64,000 nucleotides of DNA. It comes from Methanocella_A sp049676595. Lineage in GTDB: Archaea > Halobacteriota > Methanocellia > Methanocellales > Methanocellaceae. Positions 32,318-41,789 of the stretch are shown here, piece by piece. Both the position numbers and the translations under genes were made by a program. The notes below the pieces were generated by a model. The model did not search any database. It had not been told where the DNA came from and saw only the letters and a list, made by a program, of their open reading frames with translations. The stretch lies in contig NZ_CP187259.1 in the NCBI RefSeq assembly GCF_049676595.1, positions 3,410,001 to 3,474,000 of the forward strand, read 5' to 3'. How positions within the stretch are numbered: the first letter of the stretch is position 1; every line of letters begins with the position of its first letter.

Positions 32318-32795
32318 GAGGTCGGAGAGGTCCCGGGAGGTTCGGGAGGATTTTCAAGCTGGGAGGTTAGAGAGGGTCGGAGGTCAGAGAGGAGGTTCGG
32401 GAGTGTGGAAAGGTCTGAGAGGATTACGGGGTATTATTCAGAACTTTTATGATGAGCGCTCGTACCGTTTACACAAAGTACACGAGGTACGCGAAGTACT
32501 CAAAGTACGGTAAAACGGCATGCTGGAAAATGATCTTACCGTAAAACTTCGCGTACTTCGCGTACCTTGTGTACTTTGTGTAAACGGTACCTGTCCGTCC
32601 TAAAAATTTTAAGAATGACTATACTTCGTGTAAACGGCACCTGACAGCCCAAGAAAGGTCAGATATGATTATCAAATAATAAATCTCTCTGACCTCCGGC
32701 TCCTCTCATAACCTACTCCCAGATCTCCTGACCTCCCTGACCTCCCAGCCTGAAAGTCATCTCGCGCCTCCAGTTACCTCCCTGACCTTAGTGCT
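32318..32795. repeat. Composite palindromic element, copy 1
   Basis: Outer left arm GGAGG units (about 32318-32420) and outer right CCTCC units (about 32690-32790) face each other. The inner core at 32466-32595 has AAGTACACG-type nonamers followed by an inverted ACTTCGCGT-type run, both closed by GTTTACAC/GTGTAAAC. A GAATGACTATACTTCG fragment near 32616 resembles the end of the mini-element at 56952-57035. The element separates the LURP-one gene from the slipin gene. Confidence 0.8.
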
Positions 32796-32805
32796 TTGAT
32801 GGTCG

Positions 32806-33645
32806 TTACTCTTGCTCTCCCTCTTTCTCGGGCATCGGCTCTGCTGCCAGTTTTACTCTTTCATGCTTCTTCGACACCGCCGAACTAATCGCCGCTATCG
32901 AGTCGAGGTCTGCACCTGCCGTCGGGACGTTGGAGGGGACGATAATTACTGTAGAATTCTCTTTCGAGACTTCGTAGAGGATGTTCATCCACCTCAGCTG
33001 CAGGCCGAGCGGGTGGGATTCGTACATGTTGGCCGCCTCGAGCATTTTGCCCGCTGCCTGCTGTTCTGCCTCGGCCAGGATAACTCTGGACCGGCGCTCT
33101 CGTTCGGCTTCGGCCTGCCTTGCAATGGCGTCCTGCAGGCTGGGCGGGATGGTGACGTCCCTGATCTCTACGTTGGTGACCTCGACGCCATAGTCCTCGG
33201 TCATCGAATCGAGGTTCTTCTTTATCGTGTCGGCTATCGTAGTCCGCTCGCTCAGGATCTCGTCGAAGGTGTGCTTGCCTATGATGTCCCTCAGCAGCGT
33301 CTGGGCGGCGTACTGGGTGGCCGCATTATAGTCCTGCACGTTGAGGATGGCCTTCTCCGGGTCCTTGACCTTGTAGTAGATGATCGCGTCCACGGTGACC
33401 GGCACGTTATCCTTGGACATGGTCTGCTGGGGCGCGACCGGCACCGTCCTGATACGCAGGTCGATCGGTCTCACGATCTGGTCCAGGAACGGCGTCACGA
33501 TCACCAGCCCCGGGCCCCGGAGGCCTACGTACTTGCCCAGCCTCAGAACTGGAGCCCTCTCCCACTCCGGGACGACCCTGATGAATCCGAAGATGCCCGG
33601 GCTGCCGGTGTGAATGTGTTCCTTGACGTGGCTTGTATGCTCCAT
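32806..33645 (-). CDS. SPFH/Band 7 protein (stomatin/slipin type)
   Basis: The 279-residue protein has the slipin pattern: GIFGFIRVVPEWERAPVLRLGKY at the start, LIDQIVRPIDLR-like strand, RDIIGKHTFDEILSERTTIA, and a helical part with EAERERRSRVILAEAEQQAAGK. It lacks the usual long N-terminal membrane helix, although a short hydrophobic stretch is present. It should assemble into membrane-associated rings. The ATG at 33645 has GGTGAT six bases before it. No NfeD gene, the frequent partner of slipins, is adjacent. Confidence 0.87.
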   Translation of the reverse strand: MEHTSHVKEHIHTGSPGIFGFIRVVPEWERAPVLRLGKYVGLRGPGLVIVTPFLDQIVRPIDLRIRTVPVAPQQTMSKDNVPVTVDAIIYYKVKDPEKAILNVQDYNAATQYAAQTLLRDIIGKHTFDEILSERTTIADTIKKNLDSMTEDYGVEVTNVEIRDVTIPPSLQDAIARQAEAERERRSRVILAEAEQQAAGKMLEAANMYESHPLGLQLRWMNILYEVSKENSTVIIVPSNVPTAGADLDSIAAISSAVSKKHERVKLAAEPMPEKEGEQE

Positions 33646-33747
33646 ATGTATCACCTATACAACCGGTAGGTCAATATATACGAAATATGTTTAGTATATA
33701 GACTATATAGCAAGCAATAGGCTGGAAAAACGTTGTTAAGGAGCTCG

Positions 33748-33933
33748 TGAACGACCACGATCGCTGCGCTGTGCCAGATCACAGATTCCTACAGATTGCA
33801 CAGATTACACAGATGCTAATCGATAAGGAAGAAAATGATTAGTGCTCTATCATTTTTATTGTATAGCCATCTGTGTAATCTGTGCAATCGGTATATATCT
33901 GTGATCTGGCACAGCGCAGCGATCGTCTGCTAT
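33748..33933. repeat. Full-length CGCTGCGCTGTG/CAGATT palindromic element
   Basis: The left end is GATCGCTGCGCTGTGCCAGA and the right end is CTGGCACAGCGCAGCGATCG. The arms contain CAGATTACACAGATGC and its inverse, with the conserved CTAATCGATAA before the A/T centre. It lies between the slipin promoter and the 3' end of cofC. Confidence 0.85.
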
Positions 33934-34002
33934 CTCACTGAGACAGAGCATCCGGATTATACAATGTAGTGAGCATTATCTATTTAATGCGCAAAAAATA
34001 GT

Positions 34003-34662
34003 TTAACCCGTCATCTTGCCCGGTATCCGGACAGCGCGGAGGTTGCTCTCTTCTTTCACGACGCGTACCCTGCCCTTGCTGTCGTCTAAAACGGTGATGG
34101 AGCGGAGGTACCTTGCGGCATCGCCCTTGCCGTGGATGTAGAGCTCGATGAGGTCGCCGGCTTCGTCGATGTCGCTGGACACGTTAAACGAGTCGAAGAC
34201 TTCGATGGTCAGCCCGTTTTCCTCTGCGATGCGCCGGTGGTCCACGAAGCTGGCGCCGTAGTAGTCGACGTGGTACTTGTCGGGCCTGCGGATGAGCTGG
34301 ACGTTGGTGCCTCCGCCTCTGCCGGGGCATATTACTAAATCGGCGGGGCTGGCGAGCATGTCCCTGATGTTTTTCTCGGTGATCAGGGGTATGTCGGCCA
34401 TGACGATCATTACGGGGTTGTCGTTCGCTAAAAGGTAGTCGTTCAGCGCGGGGTTGAGCTCCTTCTCGCTCACGATCACGGTGGCTCCGTCCCACTCGAA
34501 GGGCTGCGTCGTCAGCAGCTCGACGTCTACGCCCGCTGCGGCGAGGGTGGACGTGATGTCGCGCAGCATCAGCCTGGCCAGTTCGCTGCGCTCCTCGGGG
34601 GTGAGCAGCGTCGACAGGCGGGACTTGACGTTGACGACCTTAAAGGGGACAATTGCCTTCAT
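34003..34662 (-). CDS. cofC: 2-phospho-L-lactate guanylyltransferase
   Basis: The 219-residue nucleotidyltransferase activates 2-phospholactate (or a related acid) with GTP for F420 synthesis. It has the family start MKAIVPFKVVNVKSRLS, the SEKELNPALNDYL segment, VMADIPLI with the metal-binding Asp, and PGRGGGTNVQL. It lies near cofG and cofH but on the opposite strand and separated by a repeat element and a surface-protein gene. CofD and CofE are not in the window. Confidence 0.92.
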   Translation of the reverse strand: MKAIVPFKVVNVKSRLSTLLTPEERSELARLMLRDITSTLAAAGVDVELLTTQPFEWDGATVIVSEKELNPALNDYLLANDNPVMIVMADIPLITEKNIRDMLASPADLVICPGRGGGTNVQLIRRPDKYHVDYYGASFVDHRRIAEENGLTIEVFDSFNVSSDIDEAGDLIELYIHGKGDAARYLRSITVLDDSKGRVRVVKEESNLRAVRIPGKMTG

Positions 34663-34789
34663 TGAATTATTAAAGGTGCATTGAAAATTTATATACTTTG
34701 GCTGGAAGCCGGAAGCTCTTCTTCGGGAAGCATCTGCGATATCGGGGCATTTCTGTAACCCTATGTGTCTGTTCCACTAAAAATGGGCA

Positions 34790-35210
34790 GGTCGGGGAGG
34801 TACCTGGAGGATAGAGAGGACTTTCAAGCTGGGAGGTTTCGGAGGTATGGAGGTTTGAGAGAAGGTTGTGATAGGAGCCGGAGGTCAGAGAGATTTAGTA
34901 TTTGATGATCATATCTGACATTTCTTGGGCTGTCAGGTACCGTTTACACGAAGTACGCGAAGTTATACTTTAAGATCGGCTTGCAGTCAGCCCTTTAATC
35001 GTACTTTGAGTACTTCGCGTACCTTGAGTACATCGTGTAAATGGTACGGGCCCTCATCCGAAAAGTGCAGAATAATATTTTGTTATCCTCTCAGACCTTT
35101 CCACACTCCCAGACCTCCTCTCTGACCTCTCAACCCTCCCAAACCTCCCAGCTTGAAAATCCTCCCCGACCTCCCGGGACCTCCCCGACCTCCCGGGCAT
35201 TCCTCGACCT
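34790..35210. repeat. Composite palindromic element, copy 2
   Basis: GGAGG-type nonamers (about 34793-34890) face CCTCC-type units (about 35090-35210). The core (about 34931-35047) runs from GTACCGTTTACACGAAGTAC to GTGTAAATGGTAC. Its loop (34972-34992) contains AAGATCGGCTTGCAGTCAGC, the reverse complement of the loop in copy 3. The right arm reaches the 3' end of the 35212 gene. Confidence 0.8.
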
Positions 35211-35211
35211 T

Positions 35212-36147
35212 TTATTTTCTGATGTACTTCAGGTACACGTAAGCCCAGCCGAGGAAGAGCCCGATGGCGGCGGCGAGGGCGAAGCCGAAGTTGACCTCGG
35301 AGAGCAGCGGGCTCTTGGGGTCCCCCGGCTTTTCCACGTCGCCGGGCTCGGCGCCAGGCAATACGATAGGCTTCACCGGAGTAGCGGTGACTGCCGAGGC
35401 ATTAGGGGTGGCGGATAGTTTGAACGGCGGCAGGGGTGTCGGGCTCGGGGTCACCGTGAGTGGCCCGGGCGGGGGACCGTTGTACGTCAGGTTGGAGATC
35501 GTGCCACGCAGGTAGCTGTCGCCGTCGCCGGTCATCAGGTGGATGATCATGTAGGGCTGCTGCTTAAAGGGGGCTACTGCGACGCCTTTATCGTCGATTC
35601 TCAGGACCAGTTCGCTGCCTGCAGCCAGTATCTCTACGTGGTGGGCGCCCTGGGGGAAGTCTTTCAGGCCCCCAATTTCCCCGTACCTGGCGGACCAGGT
35701 GCCGAGGCCCAGGACGGCGCGGTCGGGGACTCCGCCCTTGCTGACGCCGATCTTCGGCGAGGTGTTGTTGAAGTCGATCAGCAGCACGTTGGACTTTTCT
35801 CCCACGGAAAGATCGTAGTCGAACGTCACGTTGTGGAAAGGCTCTTTCACGGGCAGCCTGATGTACAGGTACACGTCCCGGTAGCCCAGTTCGGGGGCGC
35901 TGTCCAGGTCCAGCCGGACGCCCCGGTCCGTGAGAAGGACATTGGACCCGCCAGACCGGTAAATGGACGTGTTGCCGAACGAGCCTACCTTGGTTAAATT
36001 TTCCCCGCTGGCGTTCACGAAGACGGAAGCGTTCTGGTATTCGCTCACCGGCGTCAGGATGTCGACGGCCGCGTGGCCGGGCACGGCCAGCACTACGGCC
36101 AGCGCGACAAGCAGCAATCCGGTGATCAGCGGCGAATACAGGCGCAT
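35212..36147 (-). CDS. Secreted membrane-anchored protein, lectin-like beta region
   Basis: The 311-residue protein has a signal peptide (about 1-27) and an extracellular region rich in beta strands and Asn-x-Thr/Ser sites (about 30-220). A Thr/Pro linker (about 225-270; PLTVTPSPTPLPPF) and a C-terminal membrane helix (about 285-303) with a basic end follow. Motifs such as GAHHVEILAAGSELVLRIDD recall jelly-roll/lectin-type folds, but no family was firmly recognised. It is likely a glycosylated surface protein. Confidence 0.6.
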   Translation of the reverse strand: MRLYSPLITGLLLVALAVVLAVPGHAAVDILTPVSEYQNASVFVNASGENLTKVGSFGNTSIYRSGGSNVLLTDRGVRLDLDSAPELGYRDVYLYIRLPVKEPFHNVTFDYDLSVGEKSNVLLIDFNNTSPKIGVSKGGVPDRAVLGLGTWSARYGEIGGLKDFPQGAHHVEILAAGSELVLRIDDKGVAVAPFKQQPYMIIHLMTGDGDSYLRGTISNLTYNGPPPGPLTVTPSPTPLPPFKLSATPNASAVTATPVKPIVLPGAEPGDVEKPGDPKSPLLSEVNFGFALAAAIGLFLGWAYVYLKYIRK

Positions 36148-36331
36148 ATGTGAAAGAGCTAGTCGGGAAAAGTATAAAAAGTTCCTGTTACTGAAAAGTA
36201 AGAAAGTGAGGTTACAGGAGCCGTAATATGCTCATTGCTGCCTCTGGCTCCACCCCGGAAAGGCTATAAAGTTTGCGGGGTGGGGAATCTAGATATAAGA
36301 AGTGTGTCTATATGTGACACGGGGAGATTGC

Positions 36332-37318
36332 GTGGCAATGGCCTCTGATTTCATCACCTTTACCAAGAACGTTTTTATTCCCGTCACCAACATGTGCAGG
36401 AACAACTGCGCCTACTGTGGTTTCCGCAGGGAGATCGGCTCCCCGGAAGCCCGGATCATTCCTCCGGGAGAAGCCCTCGCCACGCTGGAGAAAGCGGCGG
36501 CACTGGACTGCAAGGAGGCACTTTTCACCTACGGCGACGCCCCGCAGGACCCACGCTTTTCGGAGGAGCTGGAGCAGCTTGGCTACGCTACGCTGACAGA
36601 CTACGTTTACGATCTCTGCGCCAGAGCCATCGACCTCGGCATCCTCCCCCACACCAATGGCGGAGTGCTCCCGACGGCAGACCTGAAAAAGCTCTGGCCG
36701 GTCAACGCCAGCATGGGGTTGATGCTGGAGACGACCGCAAAGCTGCCAGCCCACCAGCTGAGCCCGCTGAAGGACCCTGCGGTGAGGCTAAAATTCATGG
36801 AAGAAGCCGGCCATATGGGCATCCCGTTTACTACAGGCATCCTCGTGGGCATCGGGGAATCCCGGGAGGACCGGAAAGCCTCGCTGGAGGCCATCCGGGA
36901 CCTGCACCTGAAGTACGACCACATCCAGGAAGTCATCGTGCAGAATTTCGTGCCCAAGCCCTACATTCGCATGGCGGACGTCGTGCCGCCCACCCCGCAG
37001 GATATGGTCGAGGCCATCCGCCTCGCCCGGGAAATCCTGCCTGCCGACATATCACTGCAGGCGCCCCCTAACCTGACCTCTCACCTCGAACAGTTCCTGA
37101 GCGCCGGAGCCGAGGACGTCGGGGGCATCTCGCCTGTCACGCTGGACTATATCAACCCGGAATGCGCCTGGCCGTCGATCGACGCACTCAAAGCCCGGGG
37201 TTTTAAACTGAAGGAACGGCTGCCGGTATACCCCAAATACGTCAGGAAGGGCTGGTACGGGACCAGGGTGAAGCCGCTGATTGAGAAATATGCCGATGAG
37301 GAGGGTTACTGTGCTTAA
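36332..37318 (+). CDS. cofG: FO synthase subunit 1 (radical SAM)
   Basis: The 328-residue radical SAM enzyme has the cluster motif CRNNCAYC (C22, C26, C29). Together with CofH it makes the deazaflavin FO from a tyrosine adduct and the ribitylaminouracil. The region GILVGIGESREDR and APPNLTSH is typical of CofG. The GTG at 36332 is preferred because GGGGAG precedes it by five bases; an ATG at 36338 is the alternative. It overlaps cofH by 8 bp. Confidence 0.93.
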   Translation: MAMASDFITFTKNVFIPVTNMCRNNCAYCGFRREIGSPEARIIPPGEALATLEKAAALDCKEALFTYGDAPQDPRFSEELEQLGYATLTDYVYDLCARAIDLGILPHTNGGVLPTADLKKLWPVNASMGLMLETTAKLPAHQLSPLKDPAVRLKFMEEAGHMGIPFTTGILVGIGESREDRKASLEAIRDLHLKYDHIQEVIVQNFVPKPYIRMADVVPPTPQDMVEAIRLAREILPADISLQAPPNLTSHLEQFLSAGAEDVGGISPVTLDYINPECAWPSIDALKARGFKLKERLPVYPKYVRKGWYGTRVKPLIEKYADEEGYCA

Positions 37319-38360
37319 GGACATATACGAGCGCTCGCTGGCAGGCGAGATAACCATTGAGGACGCGAGGAAGCTGCTTGACGCAAACCCGTTCGAGCTG
37401 TTCGACACCGCCGACAGACTTAGAAAAGAGATCATAGGAGATACAGTCACATACGTCGTGAACCGGAACATCAACTTCACCGACTTCTGCGTCGGCACCT
37501 GCAAGTTCTGCTCTTTCAGGAACAGCAAGGGCTTCAGGCTGACGCTGGACGAAATCCTGCAAAAGGTCGGGGAAGCGAAACAGATGGGCTCGACCGAAGT
37601 CTGCATCCAGGGCGGCCTGACTGAGGATATGTACCTCGAGGACTATGCCGGCATGATCAGGGCGATAAAGAACAAATACGACATTCACACTCACGCCTTC
37701 TCCCCCATGGAAGTCTACCACATGAGCAGGATGTCCGGCGTCACCGTGGAGGAGTCGCTGAAAACCCTCAAGGCGGCAGGCCTCAACTCCATGCCCGGCA
37801 CCGCAGCCGAAATCCTGGACGACGAGATCCGGTCGGTCATCTGCCCCGGTAAGCTGAGCACGCAGGAGTGGGTAGACGTAGTCTCGACTGCACACAGAGT
37901 TGGCATACCGACGACGGCGACCATCATGTACGGGCACATCGAGACCTGGGAGCACAGGTTAAAACACCTGTTCATCGTCCGGGACGTCCAGCGAAAGACG
38001 CACGGCATCACCGAGTTCGTGCCGCTTACCTTCATGCACGAGAACAACCCGCTCAGCGGCCAGTCCACTGGCGCAAGCGGCATGGATGACCTGCGCATGT
38101 ACGCACTGGCCAGAGTCATCTTCGGCCGGGATATCCCCAACGTGCAGGCATCCTGGGTCAAGCTCGGGATGAAGCTCGCGCAGGTGGCGCTCAACTGCGG
38201 CGCCAACGACGTTGGCGGCACCCTGATGGAGGAGAACATCTCCAAATCTGCAGGCTCCAAGTCCGGGGAGTACATGTCTCCCGACGCCCTCCGCGGCATG
38301 ATAAAAGCAGCGGAACGGAGCCCGAAGCAGCGTAATACGCTATACAAGCTTCTGGACTAA
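37311..38360 (+). CDS. cofH: FO synthase subunit 2 (radical SAM)
   Basis: The 349-residue enzyme has the motif CVGTCKFC (C60, C64, C67), EVCIQGGL, HAFSPMEVYHM and the C-terminal GANDVGGTLMEENI. It adds a tyrosine-derived radical to 5-amino-6-ribitylaminouracil. The GTG start at 37311 lies inside the end of cofG and has a strong GAGGAGGG ribosome site, so the pair is coupled. A second, similar gene lies at 40402-41451. Confidence 0.93.
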   Translation: MLKDIYERSLAGEITIEDARKLLDANPFELFDTADRLRKEIIGDTVTYVVNRNINFTDFCVGTCKFCSFRNSKGFRLTLDEILQKVGEAKQMGSTEVCIQGGLTEDMYLEDYAGMIRAIKNKYDIHTHAFSPMEVYHMSRMSGVTVEESLKTLKAAGLNSMPGTAAEILDDEIRSVICPGKLSTQEWVDVVSTAHRVGIPTTATIMYGHIETWEHRLKHLFIVRDVQRKTHGITEFVPLTFMHENNPLSGQSTGASGMDDLRMYALARVIFGRDIPNVQASWVKLGMKLAQVALNCGANDVGGTLMEENISKSAGSKSGEYMSPDALRGMIKAAERSPKQRNTLYKLLD

Positions 38361-38604
38361 AAATGAAAGGCCGGCCGGTGCCAGAAACCTGCACTGGCCA
38401 TCGCTTTTTTGAGTATCAGCGATATACCCAGAAACTGTCCATATGGTCAGGTACGAGCAATAGTGTACAAGGTTTCAAGAATGACCATAAATAATTAGGC
38501 TCCTGCAACCTCCACGGCTAAATCGGCGATATGATTCACGATCCCTGTAAAACCATCCCGAATTTTTAACATGACGGACGTTTCCATATCTGACGGGAGC
38601 TACT
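38361..38604. other. Intergenic region with a mini-element-like fragment
   Basis: No gene is seen. An imperfect GGCCGGTGCCAG...CTGCACTGGCC stem after cofH may end the transcript. The segment GGTTTCAAGAATGACCATA at about 38470-38488 resembles, inverted, one end of the palindromic mini-element at 56952-57035. Confidence 0.45.
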
Positions 38605-39048
38605 ATGATGAGTAGATATCGCTGGAGTGCGCTGGTACTCGCAGTTATAATTCTCATCAGCGGGTCCTTTTTATTCGTGGCAACTGCTTCTGATACGACC
38701 TCTCAAATGGCACAATCCCGGGCTAACGGTCACTATATGATGACGACCGACGAGCTTTACGATATGCTGAGGAGCAAGGATTTCACGCTCGTCAACGTCC
38801 ACGTCCCGTACGAGGGCGAGCTGTCGCAGACCGATTTGTTCATACCGTACACAGAGATCGACCAGCATCTTGACAGCCTTCCGGCAGACAAGAACGCTAA
38901 GATAGTACTCTACTGTAAAACGGACCGGATGAGCGGTATTGCTGCCGCCAGGCTGGCCGAGCTTGGCTACACGAACGTGTGGGACGTGAGAGGCGGCATG
39001 ATCGAGTGGAAGCAGAAGGGCTACCCGATCTATAATACCACCTTCTAA
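38605..39048 (+). CDS. Secreted rhodanese-like protein
   Basis: The 147-residue protein has a signal peptide or anchor (about residues 8-28) and a single rhodanese domain with the active-site loop YCKTDRMSG, which contains the catalytic-type cysteine near residue 107. The C-terminal VWDVRGGMIEWKQKGYPI is typical. It may handle persulfide outside the membrane or bind a redox partner. It follows cofGH but is probably a separate unit, with GGGAG before its ATG. Confidence 0.82.
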   Translation: MMSRYRWSALVLAVIILISGSFLFVATASDTTSQMAQSRANGHYMMTTDELYDMLRSKDFTLVNVHVPYEGELSQTDLFIPYTEIDQHLDSLPADKNAKIVLYCKTDRMSGIAAARLAELGYTNVWDVRGGMIEWKQKGYPIYNTTF

Positions 39049-39113
39049 GCATATCACGCTGATGCGTGTACTATTTCATTTAAATTTGAAGCCCGACTGG
39101 TGACACGTGGGTT

Positions 39114-40286
39114 ATGTCGCACATGGTCCGTCGTTATCCAGTAGTTAGTGGCATGGCAGAGCATTACTGGAAAATTGGCTTTGGACTAGCTCTGGTTGCG
39201 CTTTTTCTGACAATAGTTTTCTCGGGGTTCGGCGCCAGGCCTTGTGAGGCTACCGCCGGGCACACGGCCCTGAACAGTGACAACATCGCCCATCTTACCG
39301 GTGCTAACCCATGGGATACGTCAGTAAATATCTCCCGGTACATCTATACTTCGAACAAGCCCGGCGTGGTCATGATCGTCAATGCGGAGGAGAGCAATTA
39401 TCCCGTAGCTCTGGCAGCGGCGGCGCTGCAACATCACCCCAGAAATGGTCCGATCCTTTTTACAGCCTACGAAGGCATAGCCGACTCGACGTATGACGAA
39501 ATTATTCGCCTGGACTCGCTGGCGGGCAAAGCCCCGGTGAAGATCCTCGCTGTTGGTGAGCTTTCAGACAACTGCCTGAACCGGCTGGCCACGACAGGAC
39601 TTGACATCCAGCAGATCAAAGGCAGGGATGCATATGAAACCGCGTACCTGATCGACGAGATGCTCGGCTTTCCGCAGACGATTATGATCGCCTCTGCAAC
39701 CGACGGGGGTACAGCTTCGTGTGCCGCAGCATGGGCGGCCCACGCAGGGACGCCAATTCTGCTGGTTGACAGCAATCGTATCCCGGAGCCGACGTACCGG
39801 GCAATCAACGCCACGTACCAGCCGGAGATCTATCTTATCGGCAACGAGAGCGCCATCCCAAAAACTGTCGAGGAACAGCTCCGTTCCCTCGACGTGAAAA
39901 GCGTCGATCGAGTTCCGGGAGAGACCCCCGGGGAGGTATCGGTGAACCTGGCAGTGTACAGAAAAGGCCTGTTCGGGTGGGGCAAGATGTCTGACTCGGC
40001 CAACTCATTTGCCATCGTGCGTACCGGGGACTGGCTCGGCGCCATCAACGCGGGGTTGCTCGGGCACCTCAACCGCCACATGCCGATTTTATTCACCGGC
40101 GACACTACTTTAGCTCCGGCAGTAGCGGACTACCTGGACTCGATCAACCAGCCGGACACACCTGTGCCAGACTATGCGATCATCATCGGAGAACCGCTGG
40201 GCGGGAACGTCGAAAGTGCTCTCTCGGCCATCATGCGCGGAGCGAAGACTGTCGTAATAGAGCATGGCCCACAGCATTCGGGATAA
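39114..40286 (+). CDS. Cell-wall-binding-repeat-2-like surface protein
   Basis: The 390-residue protein has an N-terminal membrane helix (about 17-40) and an extracellular alpha/beta region. Repeats such as NYPVALAAAALQHHPRNGPIL, ASCAAAWAAHAGTPILLVD and LGAINAGLLGHLNRHMPIL resemble the CWB2 repeat, with motifs such as IYLIGNESAIP and TVEEQLRSLD. It is a likely surface protein. Two cysteines could form a disulfide. The family call rests on motif pattern and is moderate. Confidence 0.6.
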   Translation: MSHMVRRYPVVSGMAEHYWKIGFGLALVALFLTIVFSGFGARPCEATAGHTALNSDNIAHLTGANPWDTSVNISRYIYTSNKPGVVMIVNAEESNYPVALAAAALQHHPRNGPILFTAYEGIADSTYDEIIRLDSLAGKAPVKILAVGELSDNCLNRLATTGLDIQQIKGRDAYETAYLIDEMLGFPQTIMIASATDGGTASCAAAWAAHAGTPILLVDSNRIPEPTYRAINATYQPEIYLIGNESAIPKTVEEQLRSLDVKSVDRVPGETPGEVSVNLAVYRKGLFGWGKMSDSANSFAIVRTGDWLGAINAGLLGHLNRHMPILFTGDTTLAPAVADYLDSINQPDTPVPDYAIIIGEPLGGNVESALSAIMRGAKTVVIEHGPQHSG

Positions 40287-40401
40287 ACGGGCCAGGTACT
40301 TGCACCTCTCTCCGGCCCATCGATCGCCAGCGTACGCGAGCGTACGTCCGGTTTCTTAAACACATTTATTATAGATCAAGACCACTAATTGGGCGATCAC
40401 C

Positions 40402-41451
40402 ATGCTTCAAGACGTCTACGAAAGATCGCTGGCGGGCAAAATCACCAGAGATGACGCCCTGGCTCTGCTGAAAGAGAACCCGTTCGAGGTTTTTGACACC
40501 GCCGACCGGCTTAGAAAAGAAATCGTAGGCGACACTGTCACGTTCGTGGCCAACCGGCTCATCGACATCACCGATCGCTGCATAATCGGCTGTGAGTTCT
40601 GCTCCTTCCGGAACAGCATCGGCTACGAGATGACGAGGGAACAGATCCTGCAGAGCATCGGTGAAGCGAAGGCGGTAGGTGCAACCGAAGTCTGCCTGAT
40701 CGCGGGCGTCCTGCCGAAGCTGAACGTAGAGTACTACTGCGATCTTTTCCGGGCGATAAAGGGCAGCTACGACATCATGATCCACGCGCTGTCCCCGATG
40801 GAGATCTACTATGCGGCAAAATCGTCCGGCGTCAGCACAGCGGAAGCACTCCGGAGGCTCAAAGAGGCGGGCATGGACACGATGACCGGAGCGTCGGCCG
40901 AAATCCTCGTAGAAGCGGTGAGGGCGAAGATTTGCCCCAGGAAAGTCTCGGTAGATGACTGGGTGAGAATTGTCACCGAAGCCCACGAGATAGGCATCAA
41001 GACGACCTCCACCATCATGCACGGCACCGTGGAGACATGGGAAGACCGAATCGACCACATGCTGCTCCTCCGGGACATCCAGCGCAAGACCCACGGCTTC
41101 ACGGAGTTCATCCCCCTCACCTTCATGCACGAGAATAACCGGCTGTCGGACGTCTCGAGCGGCGCCAGCGGCATGGAAGACCTGCTGGTCCACGCCCTGG
41201 CCAGGATCATTTTCGGCCGGGACCTCCCCAACATCCAGGTATCCTGGACCAAGATGGGCGTCAAGCTCTCCCAGGTAGGCCTGTGCTGCGGCGCCAACGA
41301 CTTCGGCGGCACCATGATGGAGGACCTGATCACCGTGGCTGCGGGAGCAAAGCACGGCGACAACATGACCAAAGACCAGATCCGCCAGGTCATCAAGGCC
41401 ATCGGCCGGGTGCCCCGGGAGCGGAACACGATATACGAGTACGTGGACTGA
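40402..41451 (+). CDS. cofH: Second CofH-type radical SAM enzyme
   Basis: The 349-residue protein has the same length as the first CofH and keeps the cluster motif CIIGCEFC at C60, C64 and C67. HALSPMEIYY and the C-terminal GANDFGGTMMEDLI are also kept. Sequence differs through the substrate region (LIAGVLPKLNVEYY replaces IQGGLTEDMYLEDY). Methanogen genomes often carry two CofH proteins; a distinct substrate or condition is possible. It has no CofG partner next to it and is preceded by a TATA-like ACATTTATTATAG near 40361. Confidence 0.85.
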   Translation: MLQDVYERSLAGKITRDDALALLKENPFEVFDTADRLRKEIVGDTVTFVANRLIDITDRCIIGCEFCSFRNSIGYEMTREQILQSIGEAKAVGATEVCLIAGVLPKLNVEYYCDLFRAIKGSYDIMIHALSPMEIYYAAKSSGVSTAEALRRLKEAGMDTMTGASAEILVEAVRAKICPRKVSVDDWVRIVTEAHEIGIKTTSTIMHGTVETWEDRIDHMLLLRDIQRKTHGFTEFIPLTFMHENNRLSDVSSGASGMEDLLVHALARIIFGRDLPNIQVSWTKMGVKLSQVGLCCGANDFGGTMMEDLITVAAGAKHGDNMTKDQIRQVIKAIGRVPRERNTIYEYVD

Positions 41452-41479
41452 GCTTCGACTAAGCCCTATATTGGTGAGA

Positions 41480-41660
41480 CGACAATACGATCGCTGCGCT
41501 GTGCCAGATCACAGATTACGACAGATTGCACAGATTGCACAGATACTAATCGATGATAACATATCGGTTGCCGATTTTTTATTTTTTACCTGGTTGCCAT
41601 CTGTGAAATCAGTGTAATCCGTATCATCTGTGATTCTGGCACAGCGCAGCGTTAGTTCAC
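41480..41660. repeat. Full-length CGCTGCGCTGTG/CAGATT palindromic element
   Basis: The left end is GATCGCTGCGCTGTGCCAGA and the arms hold ACAGATTGCACAGATTGC units with the conserved CTAATCGATGA. The right end is CTGGCACAGCGCAGCGTTAG. It lies after the second cofH gene and before a membrane protein gene. Confidence 0.85.
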
Positions 41661-41789
41661 GTTCATGAGATTAAATGTAACTGCTTAACTCACGTCCTCA
41701 CAGACATATTTTGTAATCTGAAACCCGATAATGATAAGCCTTATATCCCTTCCCGCCCTCAAGTGATCGATAGACAGAGAGGGGTATGT

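Noticed and set aside
31480..33933. Regularly spaced CAGATT repeats as a CRISPR array
   Set aside because: The units are 9 bp without unique spacers of 30-40 bp, halves are inverted, and no cas gene is nearby.
34925..35125. Small open frame through composite copy 2, and a similar one at 56776-57015
   Set aside because: They consist of translated repeat units (TRSTRS-type) with no start signals. They are by-products of the nonamers.
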